The notes beneath the pieces were generated by a model that worked only from the letters and a program-made list of their open reading frames with translations, had not been told where the DNA came from and made no database searches. Both the position numbers and the translations under genes were made by a program. This document shows, one piece after another, positions 1-11,812 of a stretch of DNA of 64,000 bases (position 1 is the stretch's first letter; the number at the start of each line of letters is the position of its first letter). The DNA is from Phlegmacium glaucopus (Eukaryota; Basidiomycota; Agaricomycetes; Agaricales; Cortinariaceae), in NCBI GenBank assembly GCA_015039465.1, contig MU130617.1, positions 231,488-295,487 on the forward strand, read 5' to 3'.

Positions 1-3000
1 CCACCTATCACGGGTCCGAGACATCTAGCAAGACTTGCCATGCTCTGTGCAATTCCATTCGCATAGCCAACGACGCTAGGCGGTGTCACTATAATCAGGC
101 GTTTAACGATCAGTTCATGAATAGGGACATGTGTTAAATTCAACTCACTATAGTTTAAAAGAATAGAGATAGAGGTGTAACCAAATGTGATACCACAATA
201 TCGAACGGCCCTAAGCGAGGAGTGTGAGCAGATGGCAACTGAACGGTAACCAATGGAACATACGTGCTGAGAGTCAGAGCTACAGGTAAAGCATGAGCAC
301 GTGTATATGTGGCTGCAAACATAAGGATACATACCGAGCATGAGAATTGGGTTTGATTTATCTTTATCAGCGCGAGCAAGAGGCTGGTATAGAACGACCG
401 TAAGGTAGGCTGGGATGTACATGAGAGTCCCAAGCCGGAACATTGCTAAATGAGAAAAACGACCGCGAGGGGGCCTATGTGAAGAAAGATTAAAAAGGAC
501 ATATAAGCAAGTTTGTGTCGACGGATAGCCTTACCCGATATTGCTAAAAGAAAGTAAAGATGTAGTAAGTCACCAAGGGTTTTTGAGATGGAACAATGTT
601 ACGCACGGATACAGATAAAACTGGTAAGCAATTTGTGCGAGACACATGAGGGCAACTTGTGACGCAAATCATTTTAGCTGAAATTCGCGTAGAAAATGGT
701 TCAAACGTACTAAGTTGCGCAAAATCTCCTGCATTTAGATTCAACCCGCCAGTCTTTTTGTCTCTGCAAACTGTTAGTCCCAGGTATCAACCGACGTTCT
801 GTGTACTCACGAGACGAGATAAGACATGAAGACTTGATCATGAGTTGTAGTATGCAATGCCATGACGCCATATTGTATGATGACGAGTATGGGTAACTGC
901 GACATCAGAGATGGCGGTTTCTCAGGCAGTGACTCTGCATCAAGTTGAGAGGCTTGTCGTGATTCTGTGATAGTCTGCAAGGACTCAGGAAGTGGTTCGA
1001 TATCAGAGTTGAGGAGTTGCTGAGCGTCAAGAACAGCAGTAGGTGTTTTGACACCAGGGTGTGCGAAGATAGATGGCGCATTAGTAGACTGTCGACGAGG
1101 GGAATGTGGTGCCATGAAAGATACAGATGGGGGGTGTGATACAGAAGATGAGTGACGTAGATATGACACTGGTATAGAAGGTTGTAACGAATTGATTGTG
1201 TTTGTTCTTGGGAAGAAGGGGCCCGAAACCCTTGAAGTTCGCCCAAAGGGAGGACTGAATGTCGATGGGTCATTTTCTGAGTTCATAGTCTCAGTTCTTG
1301 TCAACGGTACGCCAAGCTCCAAGGAATTGGCATCGTCGTCCTCGATATCAGAATCGGCTTCAAAGGGATTTTCGTTATCCACATTCATAGCGGCGGCAAC
1401 CCATAGGTCAGCAATGTTTGTTACTGCGTTCTCATTGGCCAGTAATAGACGCTGCGCAAAATTTAGGTCTCCTCCTTCATTTGAAGAATCTCTGGTATTG
1501 TCATAAGCACTTCCTCGCCTCCGCCTCATTGAATTGCTGAGGCTTCCTCTCCTCGGATTGAAGGTTGTGTTGCTTGCGACCCTGTTGCGGTAACTACCGC
1601 TGTATCCATAAGCTGAGCCATTGGCTCTGCTTGTCCGTGAGAATGACACACTTCGTTCGGAATGGGGGTTGGGCGATGCCAGGGGAAAAGCAGGTTGGTT
1701 CATGGGGGGTTCTGACGAAGGAACTCGGTGAGCGAAGTAGTCAGAAAATCTTCGCGAAAATTTGCTCTGCATTTTCACCAAGGCATGCGGCTCTTCTTCA
1801 TCAACAGGTGGTATTGAGGGGGAGGTGGCCTCTTCTGGGACTTCTGGGATAGAAGTATGGGTAACAAACTTCTCTGGCTGCAGCTTGATAGCACCCTCAC
1901 GGGGACCAGCATCATTTGCCAGAAAACAGGATAGGATGGACCCTGCAGAAGGGTTCATTCGAATCACCGATGTAGAAAGTCCCTAAGAGTGCTTACCAAT
2001 AAAGGTGATAGAGGCAGCAAGGCCACACGGCAATAAATAGGGATAGGTGACAAAGAGTTGGACATTGCCAAATATCCCCGGCCATTTCTCAACAGGCCGT
2101 TCAACTTCATATCAAATAAGCTTCCAATGAATATTGGAATAGGAGAAAAAGAAAAAAGGAGAAACCCACAAGCTCCTCCTATAATAGCACCGGCCACACC
2201 TCCCAAACCCCAACAAAAGCTGTAATGCACGATTTTAATGTTCAGTGTCAAGACAGGGAGATATATGACCCACCCCAGAATTGCGTAGGCTCGCCCTTCA
2301 TTACTCGGATCTGTGACGAAGGCAACACATCCACGAGCAACTCCAACAGCTCCTGCAAAAATGCCTTGAAGAAGGCGTATACATATTGCTTGCTGCAGAG
2401 TCGTCGATGTGCCGAAGACAAGACATGTGAGGGCAGAACCAAGCAGTGATATCATTAACACCACACGTCGGCCATGCTTCTCAGCGACTGTGGCCTACAA
2501 ACAACGATCAATCAATCCGAATTTCTTATAGGTATTATTAGGGGCTTACCCATAGCAAGGATGTCAGAAATTGCGTTAAAAAGAAGGTTGAAACTGATGG
2601 CGGATGTTAAAATGGGTAAGATGCCGCTCCTGAGGCCTGAGGCATGAATGCCTTACCTAGAATGCCAGTCCAGAAGGCGACCTCTGATTCACTTTGGAAT
2701 TCCCCAAATCCTGATTGGTGGAAATTAACATCGATGCGGACTTTTCCGTGGCAGATGAGACGCACCTCTGACCATGAATAACAAAAATGGGGTTGACACA
2801 TTCGCAGATAGGAATTCCCCAAGCATAGTCTTTGACAGAAAAAATAAATGACAGTTAACTTGGGAGCACTTCATTTAAGTTGTACATTGCTCACGATAGA
2901 AAGGACAATCATGGAAAGTTTTGGCAATGGAGTTGAATAGGCCTCACCCGAATGTTGCATCATCGTTGGGATTGGTGGAGGGTCAGATTTTGGGGTAGGG

Positions 3001-3233
3001 AGAGCTGCTTCGCCCTCCCTCCTGATGGAGGCAAAGCTCTGACGGCTGCTTCTAAGGTTGCCCAACGAAATCCTGCTCAAAAAGCGCCGAGCAACTGACG
3101 TTTCTCGGATCCTATTGCCACCTTCCATGTTAGTTGGATCCAGCGTCCCAAATGACCTTACGGGAACAGAAGAGCTTCGAGAATTTGAGGCAGTCATATC
3201 GGGCCTACTAGTAGGCTGAGGCTGAAGGTACAA
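1..3233 (-). CDS. Major facilitator superfamily transporter, 3' part cut off by window edge
   Basis: Polytopic membrane transporter of the MFS family; the substrate cannot be told. Exons read on the minus strand are 3233-2895, 2829-2766, 2710-2657, 2593-2550, 2494-2274, 2219-2170, 2104-1997, 1942-811, then several small exons to position 1, all in frame with GT-AG introns. The N-terminal 100 residues are Ser/Arg-rich and cytosolic. Transmembrane exons follow, with the MFS loop 2-3 signature as AEKHGRRVVL and the segment RLLQGIFAGAVGVARG. The large 811-1942 exon is a hydrophilic central loop rich in Ser, Asn and acidic residues, including FAQRLLLANENAVTNIADLW, a stretch I recall from basidiomycete ZIF-like/mfsB-like transporters. 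The last visible residues, VVGYANGIAQSMASLARCLG, fit a late helix, so only a short C-terminus is missing. A second ATG at 3197 is an alternative start. Confident in family, not in substrate. Confidence 0.88.
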
Positions 3234-5069
3234 GTGAAGAGCTGAAGAGATAAGCCTTTACAGGCCGTTACACGTAGTTGTAAATGTTACTTGATGACCA
3301 TGTTACCAAACAGACAAGGTTATTTTCAATCGAACTGATCGACATATGCAAGTACTGCTAAACTCCTGATACATGGAATAACTCCTCGAAATGACCTTGT
3401 GCATAAATTCTCACCAGATTTATGGCCTAAGTAATAGTAATCCAATGACTCTTGAGCCGTGTATACTTGACTTCGATTTCGGATTTTAAACCGATTTGTC
3501 ACTTACGGAACTTCGAGCGACTAGCAAACGAATTCCGACGACCCGTTCCCTGGTTTTGGAATAACATCCGGCGGTACAGTTGCATCGTGGTAGTATGTTT
3601 CTTCTTTCTTGCCTAGGTCTCTGTCGGATTTCTTGAGACGGCTATTCAGCCACATTGGGGTACAAGGCATTACGGTGTTTCTAGCGTGCCTCATGTAACA
3701 GGCAGATAGGCGGAAGTCTGGATTTTTGTAAGTCCCTCTGAAGTTTAAACCGTATCTTTTTTTCTTGTTAGAGGCGGCTTAGAACATTTGAGATAATTAA
3801 GTCAAAATGGAGAGCTACATACGTGTTGTAGTACAAGGCATACCGTAGTTTTGGATATGAGGACTGTCAGTCTAAATTTCATCTTCTCTCACATTTTTTG
3901 CCTCGCTTTGTTGTCGCTTCGCTTATTTAAAACGATAACAAGCTTTTCGAGGGTTTCGTAACATAAGATCCGTTAGCCTCGATCCGAATCGTGCGCGATT
4001 CAACAGACGTCGACCCTTGAATATACATGCACAGAACCCTGACTTTTGCTACGCAGCAATGCCGTTCCGAATCATGGCCTCACTGAGGAAACTCATTTCA
4101 TTTTATATTACGAGTCTATTTCCCTCAGCTGAGCCTGGAACGCAGAATTAGTTGCGCCTCTGAGAAAATATTCATGAAACATAGTAGGCTTTGGTAAGGT
4201 GTTTGAATTGTGTTGCGGAAGACGGACTCCGGAAGAACCGGAACTGCCGGCGCGTGAGGGCAGCCGGCGATCAGCTTAAGAGTCAGAGTCAGCGTTGACA
4301 ATGATATATGATATTAGCATGCAGAGATGCTGCTAAGACCGATTCACAGGCTGCCTGGGCATGTGGAGATGTACATAATACACGGGTGACATGTTCATGT
4401 TCTACAGCCACTGGCATCGTCATTGTGCGTGTTGACCTATTGTCGCAATTTGGACATGAAACTCACCCTCAACAATAATTTTCCCATGCTTGACATAACT
4501 TTGGGTTTAGGACGCAATAGACGCTACCATCGAGGCAAAACGGTGATTTCATGATTACGCCGTCAGACTGCCGACATTTTCGCATATGTCGCGTAAGGAA
4601 AGCGTACCACGTAGACGCTGTCAGTGAGTGTACCGACTTTGGAATCTATATATAAGGATCTAAAACAAAATTTAAAATTCCAGATCTATGCCCGCTCAAA
4701 GATCTTGCTCTCGGCAAATGACAAAAAAAAACCATGCGATTTCACCACACTCAAATCTAATCTGAAATCTCTCTGCGACCCTTTGAATCTTCTCGGCCCT
4801 TGCAATTTAGAAATGGTGGAAAATTTCGGCGAAGCCTGAAACCCTGTGTCCCCACTGGTCAGTATCACCTAAAGTGGTCTTCAATTTGCCAAATTAGAAG
4901 CCGACCGATCCTGTATTTCCTCCTATAAAACGTGCACTCTCGAAACCTCATATCCTTACCCATTCTTGCTTCATCGCTCCCCATTTTTTCCTTTCCCCTC
5001 TCCTCTTTGCTCACGCTCAATCAACCGATACGCTTTTGACGCCTCGCCTCGTTGACGCTCTTACATATT
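3234..5069. other. Intergenic region between divergent MFS transporter and terpene synthase
   Basis: I see no open frame with coding character, no RNA gene and no repeat recognised from elsewhere in the window. The right end holds the promoter of the terpene synthase. The two genes are divergent, so this 1.8 kb carries both 5' flanks. Confidence 0.6.
4923..4930 (+). promoter_or_regulatory. TATA-like box of the terpene synthase
   Basis: The sequence CTATAAAA lies about 140 bp before the ATG at 5070, followed by a pyrimidine-rich leader (CTTTCCCCTCTCCTCTTTGC at about 4990-5010), which is typical of transcription starts in fungi. Position fits a TATA box with a leader of roughly 100 bases; no direct evidence of use. 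Confidence 0.45.
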
Positions 5070-6275
5070 ATGTCTCCTTCAGCTCCTCGTCCACAAGCAA
5101 TGACCCCATTACGCTTGAAAAAGTTCATGATTCCAGATCTTGTCTCGCACTGCACATTTACCCTTCGTGTTAATCGACACCGCAAACAAATCACGACCGA
5201 GACGAAGCAATGGCTCTTCAAAGACGGGAATCTCCTAGGACAGAAGCGTGCAGCTTACCACGGCCTCAATGCAGGGCTCCTCACTGCCATGTGCTATCCA
5301 GATGCGGGTTGCCCTCAACTAAGAGTGTGCAACGACTTCCTCACTTACCTCTTCCATCTCGACAACCTATCAGATGATATGGACAATAGGGGGACGAGAA
5401 GTGTTGCCGACGAAGTTCTCAATTCTCTGTATCATCCTCATACTTGGCGCTCTCCTGCAAAGGTTGGGAAGATGGCTCGAGAGTATGTCTTCTTCCTCGC
5501 CTCATGGCGCACCTTAACTGATATATCCGCCGTTTAGTTACTATAAGCGTCTCGTTCTTACAGCGTCTCCTGGATCACAACAGCGTTTCATTGAGACGAT
5601 GGATTTTTTCTTCCAAAGCGTGACCCAACAAGCTTTGGACCGTGCTTCAGGAGTAATACCCGATCTCGAATCTTACATTGCTCTGCGTCGTGATACCTCA
5701 GGTTGCAAGCCGTGCTGGGCGCTGATTGAATGTAAGTTTTCTCAGCTTCCGCTCACAGATTGATTCTTATGAAAACGCCTTTGTCTAGACGCGAACAATC
5801 TGGATATCCCTGATGAAGTCATGGAACATCCCTTACTTGTCAGTCTGGGAGAAGCAACTAACGATTTGGTGACCTGGTCCAATGTTAGTATCCCTATCCT
5901 TTTTTTTCGAATCAAACATCTTTCTAAGTGCCAATCCAGGATATCTTTTCCTTCAACGTCGAGCAATCCAAAGGCGATACCCATAACATGATTCCCGTTG
6001 TCATGCATCAGGAGGGTGTCGACCTTCAAACAGCAGTGGACTTTGTCGGAAATATGTGCAAACAGTCGATTGACCGCTTCAACGAAGACCGGGCACGTCT
6101 GCCATCTTGGGGCCCTAAAATTGACCGCGATGTCGCCATTTATGTGGACGGCCTCGCGAACTGGATTGTTGGCTCTCTACATTGGTCCTTCGAATCGGAG
6201 AGGTATTTCGGCAAAGCTGGTCTTCAAGTAAAAGCAACACGGACAGTTGATCTGCTGCCATTACGAGTACAATGA
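5070..6275 (+). CDS. Class I sesquiterpene synthase, 345 residues
   Basis: Cyclises a linear prenyl diphosphate, most likely farnesyl diphosphate, to a sesquiterpene; the product cannot be predicted. Exons 5070-5482, 5538-5731, 5789-5883 and 5940-6275 join in frame to 345 residues, the usual size for basidiomycete sesquiterpene synthases. The first metal-binding motif is DNLSD at residues 98-102, in the D(D/E/N)xxD position, followed by DMD. The NSE motif is NDIFSFNVE, residues 234-242 (N234, S238, E242 bind Mg2+), split by the third intron directly after N234. The C-terminal Arg-Tyr pair expected in this family is R322-Y323 in SERYFG. No signal peptide; the protein should be cytosolic. No P450, oxidoreductase or other tailoring gene lies nearby; the nearest gene is the divergent MFS transporter. 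The catalytic motifs all look intact. Confidence 0.93.
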
Positions 6276-8374
6276 ACAATGAACAACGTTAATGCCGGTT
6301 TGTTTCTTTTCCATTTTCTTGACTAAATTTCTGATAAAGTATTACCAGATCTTCAAATCTCCATATTATTATTTTCTTGAATATGCTCAACACATGCTGC
6401 CAAACATTTGATATGCATTTCGGACCCCACTTCTTTCGTCATTACCTTTCATGCCTTCCCCCCGTTTTCGACTCTACCATGCTTTAGGTGAATTCAATGT
6501 ATCCCACACTATGCTTTTCTTCTTGGATTGCGCAGACAATCAACACACTATATACTAGTACCACCCTCCTTTGATAATTTACCATAGCTGCGCATGATTT
6601 TATATCTACACTCTTTATTTATTTCTTTTTTTGGACTTATATTTTTCCATATTTATTCGCCCCCTCTCCCCTGCACATTGATCTGTGCCGCTTTATTATA
6701 CAACATTGGCTTAGTTCTCTACTACACTACTTACACTCGTTTATTATCTTTTTTTAAAGCTGTCACAACTTACATTGCATTGTCATAGACATTTTGCTTC
6801 ATATATGTAGCCCAAATTCAAGTTGATCCCTGGTTAATAGTTTATCCGTCGCACACTTGAGGACTGATCATCGATTAGTAATAATAACGTCTTCGATCAA
6901 AACCCTTCAAACAAGTTCAAATATGGACCATTCCCCGAGATCGGCTTATTTGCTTCCGTGCGCGCCACTACTACACAAGGCGAAGGGAGTTGGCGAAGGA
7001 CGGTGCTGGACGGTGTCGCCGTGTCGGAGGTTGCTTCAGGTACCCTGAGCGGGATCTGCCGACTTAGGCCCCCGATGGTGTAAATTTGTTAAGCAAATCT
7101 TTCGAATAATCGGATTTACTTAGTAGTAACGGGTTAGAGAGCGAACGACTCGCATCGCAGAGCCACAGCCCATAGGATTTCAGCATATCCTTATTATTAT
7201 TTTACTTCCTTTTAATTCTTGTAGGCAGCATTGCAGGACCCCGGATAATACTGATGAAGGCCGTTTCTAGAATCGCCAAATTGCCCGATTTTGTCTGGAA
7301 ATGAACTGGCCCAGGCGCCCGTTTGAAAAATTTTAAGCATTGCTAGATTGCTAGGTACAGTACATCTAGACATATCAACAATATCAATAATGCCATTTGG
7401 AAAAAAGAAAAAAACACACGGCCTCCGACGGTTCATAAATATACCTGACAGCCATCTCTGGCACTCTACCTCATGGTCCTCCCTTCCACAACAAAACAAT
7501 TAGAAGTGATTCTGGAGGGGAAACCCCTTGCGAAAAAATAATACATTTTTGCGACGTCGGGTTCATACCCCCCATGGGAAAAAAGGAAAAAAAAGGATGC
7601 TTAAGGTCGTTAGAATGGAAAGAGAGGGTCAAAGTTTCAGACCAAAAAAAAAAAAAGTTCAATTGTTAGTAATTCATTATTGTCCCGCCGGGATGCGTTC
7701 CAGACGTGCGATCTCGCGCGATACGGTATGAGGTATATTGAGATAGATCCCAAGCCCAAGGAGCACACATCTATCAGCGAAAGGAAAAAGGGCCGCATGA
7801 TCCCCGATCACCATAAGCAACTGCTGGTGATACAAATGATACATCGTTACGAAGGGAACGGAAGCATCTAAGCAGTGGCAGTGTATGTGCCCCAAGGGCC
7901 AATAGCCAGCTACCCGTTCACCCAAGAGACTGAGAATAAAAGCAAAAGATCATCATGACGAAGATAAATGGCGTCCCATGGTATGAGAATGCAACGACCT
8001 TTCTTGTTAGGAGTCGCCTTCTGCACTTTTGCATTCTGAGTGCGGCGCAAGAACGTGGGTTTGCCATGAAACCAAATGGGCCTTTGGCTCCAGAGAAACA
8101 TTGTCCGGTTGGCGCGAGAAAGCACGAATGGCCCTACAAAACGATCAGGCCAAAGAAGATCTGGAGAGGTGAATTGTCGGGACAAAAAAGGTCCACCAAT
8201 GTGAACAGAGCGGATCATCAGTACCATCATGCCGTGTTCCTTGTGCAAAGCGCATAAAATCTAAGCCGTGCTCTCGGCATGCAGCGAATAAGACAACAGA
8301 TCATGAAATTATAAGGCCCCAGATGCCCACATTATATCACTCCTTTACATCAATAATTACTCACGGCTCGGGGT
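6276..8374. other. Intergenic region, 2.1 kb
   Basis: The first 550 bases are AT- and pyrimidine-rich and probably hold the terpene synthase 3' UTR and terminator. I see no gene, RNA or repeat in the rest; short frames at 7500-8250 overlap on both strands and show no recognisable protein. Confidence 0.55.
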
Positions 8375-9865
8375 CTATGACGCAGATGCATATGGCCACA
8401 GCTGTTCTCTAAATGTCCATGGCCCTTGAAGCCACATTCTTTTCTCCATGACCAGGTACTCGGTCACTCGTTTTCGTTGGGCCGGAATGCGTTGATCACT
8501 TGATTTCTCTGCAGCAGGCGCAGGGATATGTAAAGCAGCACCTTGTTGGTTGTAAATCTCCAAACTCTGTTTTGAAACCGCCGATGCCAAGTGAGTTAAA
8601 AATGGTTTTATCCTGAACCTGTGCTAGCCGTACCTGTTCTGTATCAAACTTGAGAAGGGCATGAATCATCAGCCTGTTTCCGAACCTCGGCTCTTCATCG
8701 CCCAAGTGACCCTGAGTTACTCGTAAGGAGAGTATGCGAGTGGGTTCATATTCCCTATGCAGTTCCCAGAAGAGACGCGCATCTGGATGTTTGGATTTAG
8801 AAGTTCTTAGCATCTCCAGAACGTGTTTTTGGTAGGAGAACGTGGTGATTTTTCTAAGATCCTTCTCGCTTCGACTGAAGAGAAGGACGCGGACAATGAG
8901 AACACAAGCCAAAAATATAGAAACCAAGAAGACGACAAACCTGGCCAATGAGTCATTCATAAGCACGTAGAAGGCAAGCGCCATGTCACGGAAAGGAGCA
9001 ACCAACGAGTCTGATTTGACAGACTGAGTACCGAAAATCTGTCCTACCTCACGAATTTTCTGAACAAATGACTTCCTATATAATGTCGTTACCCCCGGAA
9101 TGGAGTTGGCAGAAGCCAAAGTTGATAGTCTACAGAAAACACAAAGGGTGTAAGAGAGAAAGTTTAATATGAAAAAAATAAAGAACCAGATTACTACGCA
9201 CGCGGCGGCATTCTTGAATGAATTTGTGGTATTATCTTTAATCTGCTCGTAGGTTTGTCGAGAGTAAGATTTGTAATTGATATTGTGAGGGATCATGACG
9301 TCTTTTCTTGTACGATGAGTAAATTAGTGATTACATTTTTTTGAACCAACGGTAAAAGAGAAAGTCTCCCTTCACTGAGTAGAAGAAAAGAAGAAAACCC
9401 ACCTAACGTGTCCATTACTTCTTGTCCCCATGGATCCAATGTAGGCATAAATTGGGCCATAACCAGCATTCGATCCAACTCTTGCGTTTGTTCCTCTTCC
9501 GTCATATTGTTGAAGGCTTTTGAATCCTGTACTGTTCTGTTGTGCTCCGCGGCAACAGTATCATTTGCTGAATGAATTGCCGTTTCCATTTCCGACGAGG
9601 TCGTCTTTCTGGGCGTTCGAGAAGCGACTTTCCGGGGTGGCGACTGAGGTTGTGTATGAGCATCTTTGCGGGTCCCTTTCGCTGTTACTGGAGTCTTTTT
9701 TGTCAAAGAAGCACTGGCGGCTGCATATCCTCGCGTCGCACGGTGAAAACTACTAGGATGTTGAACACGAGCTGAAGAACATGACAAGAGTTTTGATGAA
9801 GAAGCGATGCAACCCAAAAGACCGTGTTGGGTTGTAATACCTCCAAGGTAAGCCCTCAATGCCAT
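8375..9865 (-). CDS. Mitochondrial Mba1/mL45-like protein with Tim44-like domain, 386 residues
   Basis: Proteins of this family sit on the matrix face of the inner mitochondrial membrane and link the mitoribosome exit tunnel to membrane insertion. Exons on the minus strand are 9865-9403, 9301-9202, 9129-9048, 9023-8941, 8874-8634 and 8566-8375; they close in frame to 386 residues. The N-terminus is Arg/Ser/Ala-rich without acidic residues for about 60 residues (RATRGYAAASASLTKK), a good mitochondrial presequence. Residues from about 240 on carry the Tim44-like fold: RLFWELHREYEPTRILSLRV, then MIHALLKFDTEQ, and a closing strand YLVMEKRMWLQGPWTFREQ, the pattern of Mba1 and mL45. It could also be called a Tim44-domain protein without choosing between ribosomal and insertase role. 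It shares a 185-bp promoter region with the mitochondrial MIX17-like gene on the other strand. Confidence 0.72.
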
Positions 9866-10050
9866 GGCGTCTTTTAAGAAGACTTTGGTTTTCCCTCCGC
9901 AATGAGTTTTTTCAAATGTGAGTTCGAGAAACGGCTTGCTTTATTTGCAAATGCTTGGAACATCAATCGGCAAGTATCGGCCACGCGTCCTGGACCAAAT
10001 TTCTTTTTCTCATTCCAACAAATCAACCAACCACCAACCAACTCATAATA
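9866..10050. promoter_or_regulatory. Shared divergent promoter of two mitochondrial genes
   Basis: Only 185 bp separate the start codons of the Mba1-like gene (minus) and the MIX17-like gene (plus), so both promoters and leaders must overlap. Next to the plus-strand ATG is a run of AACCAACCACC-type repeats (10020-10046). Co-regulation of the two mitochondrial genes is an inference from the arrangement. Confidence 0.5.
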
Positions 10051-10702
10051 ATGCCTGTAAGTCTTACGTTCCAAAATATTCAGAAGCATTTGACGCTAAT
10101 ACACAAAGGATCAATAGCGTCAATCTCGTGGTCGTTCTTCAGCTGCTCCTCGTTCAGCTCCTGCAGCTGCGCCAGCTCAATCTCGTGGTGCTCACACTGC
10201 TACTGCTCCAGCTGGTTATGCTCCTTCCCATGCACCTGCTCCTCCTGCAGCTGCATCTTCTGCTGCCTCCGCTGCCCAGCCTGGTCAGCCCGGAATGATG
10301 GCTCAAATGGCTGCTACCGCAGGATCAGTCGCTATAGGTTCAACCATTGGTCATGGTCTCTCAAACATGCTCTTTGGTGGAGGAGGAAGTGCTGCAGCTA
10401 CCGAAGCTCAAGCGCCTCCTGTCCAGCAACAGACTCAGTACCAACAGTCTGGCGGTATCAGTTGTGAAGTTCAAGCAAAGGGTAAATAAATATCACGCCT
10501 ATCCATTACTCATTTCTCATCTCACCTTCTTTTTTTGTCTTTGAAAGACTTTACAAACTGTCTTGAGAAAGCTGATCTTAATTCATGCACTTGGTATCTT
10601 GAACAACTCAAAGCGGTAAGCAAAAGTTTCGGAGGTTGGTTTAAGTCTGGGTTTCTTTACTTACCGGTACTATAGTGTCAAGCTGCTGCAGCTCCGTATT
10701 AG
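10051..10702 (+). CDS. MIX17: Twin CX9C mitochondrial protein, MIX17/CHCHD2-CHCHD10 family, 154 residues
   Basis: Small intermembrane-space protein of the CHCH family, imported by the Mia40 disulfide relay and linked to respiratory complex and cristae function in homologues. Exons 10051-10056, 10118-10481, 10548-10615 and 10676-10702 join to 154 residues. The first coding exon is only six bases (ATG CCT). An Ala/Pro/Ser/Arg-rich N-terminal half is followed by the conserved Gly/Ala hydrophobic helix [20 protein letters not shown], as in CHCHD2 and CHCHD10. The C-terminal domain has two CX9C motifs, CEVQAKDFTNC and [11 protein letters not shown], with both spacings exact; the last Cys is only created by splicing to the final 27-base exon. 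The family assignment is firm; the symbol follows the yeast orthologue. Confidence 0.9.
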
Positions 10703-10995
10703 GTTATGTTCTGAGGGTGTAAAAGGTGCTAGAAGGATGTCGGAGCGGCATGTCATATCATTAAAGTCCTGTGGATCTTACATAGCTTTATATCAATGAA
10801 AACCCCCCTCGTCAATGTTTAATATATTTGCAGGGCGTGTCCAGCTGTTAGTATGAGCGAATATTAAATGACATCGGTTTATTAACGCTCCTGTAATCCA
10901 CTGCTTGTCTCTTATCCACAAAAAAGTCGTAGGTAAGGAAGGAGGTCTTAGGAAAGCAACGGCATGCAGAGAAGGAAAAAAAAACGAAAAAGTAG

Positions 10996-11118
10996 TGATG
11001 AGAGTGGGATTCGAACCCACGCCCCGGAGGACCAGATATCAGAGAATGAACCCCGACTGGTGGACATCTAATGCCCTGATCCTTAGTCTGGCGCCTTAGA
11101 CCGCTCGGCCATCTCACC
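10996..11118 (-). tRNA. tRNA-Leu (anticodon AAG) with a 43-nt intron
   Basis: On the minus strand the 5' half is 11118-11081 and the 3' half 11037-10996, giving an 80-nt mature tRNA. Acceptor arms GGTGAGA and TCTCATC pair in all seven positions (one G-U), with discriminator A. The D arm has the A-box-like TGGCCGAGCGGTCTAAGGC of leucine tRNAs, the anticodon stem pairs CCAGA with TCTGG around the loop CTAAGGA, there is a long variable arm, and the T arm is GTGGGTTCGAATCCCAC. The intron (11080-11038) sits at the canonical place, after the base 3' of the anticodon. Oligo-A on the plus strand just beyond the 3' end (10978-10990) could serve as the Pol III terminator. Confidence 0.95.
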
Positions 11119-11458
11119 CATATCCTCCCACCCTCTAATGGCTCTATCAACAGTAAGTAATCCGATTGCTAACCACAATAGCAACTACTAGAAGTTATGA
11201 AACGGATATAAAGGCAGGTCCCAAGAGAATAGAATTTTATTTTTTGAAAAAGAAACAGGATTCAATAGAAATGACAAAAAAGACCACATAGTGAAGCTGT
11301 TCATCACAAAATAAAAAGTGAGGGAGTATTGGATTACTTACAGTGATATATAGGTGTTGGTACAAAAAAATGATATACGGTGAATGGTGGAAAATCTACA
11401 AAATGGGAGCGTACAGAGAGAGAATGAATGGGAAGTGATGAATAGGAAGAACGAGTAT

Positions 11459-11635
11459 AATAGCAAATGAAATAATTGATGAACGCAGAAGGCTGGTAAA
11501 AGAAATCGTTTATGCGTCCAAGTCCAGTTCAGTCCAATGAAAATAGCAAATGAAGTAATTGATGAGCGTAGTGGGCTGTGAAGGCTGGTAAGATAAATCG
11601 TTCATGCGTCCAAGTCCAGTCCAGTCCAATGAAAA
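11459..11635. repeat. Two-copy tandem repeat, period 83 bp
   Basis: The unit beginning AATAGCAAATGAA at 11459 starts again at 11542, and both end in CGTCCAAGTCCAG, a second CAG-rich stretch and CCAATGAA. The second copy carries a small insertion. It lies in the gap between the tRNA gene and the 3' end of the orphan gene, a 0.7-kb stretch in which nothing else was seen. Confidence 0.75.
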
Positions 11636-11812
11636 ATCAAAGATGCAACTAGCCCTGATGAAGAAAGAAAAAAGAGGTAAATCTTATAATCGTGAAGCAA
11701 AATGTAAGGGCGATTGAAGGGCGAGAAAAAGAGGGGCACATATCGAAAGGCTTCCTCCTTCCTTATTCCGGATTCCAGTTCCAGATTCCAGTTCCAGCGG
11801 TATTTTCGACCT

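Noticed and set aside
1..6275. Terpene biosynthetic cluster made of MFS transporter plus terpene synthase
   Set aside because: The transporter looks like a conserved general type, and no oxidising or transferring enzyme lies nearby. Adjacency alone does not support a cluster.
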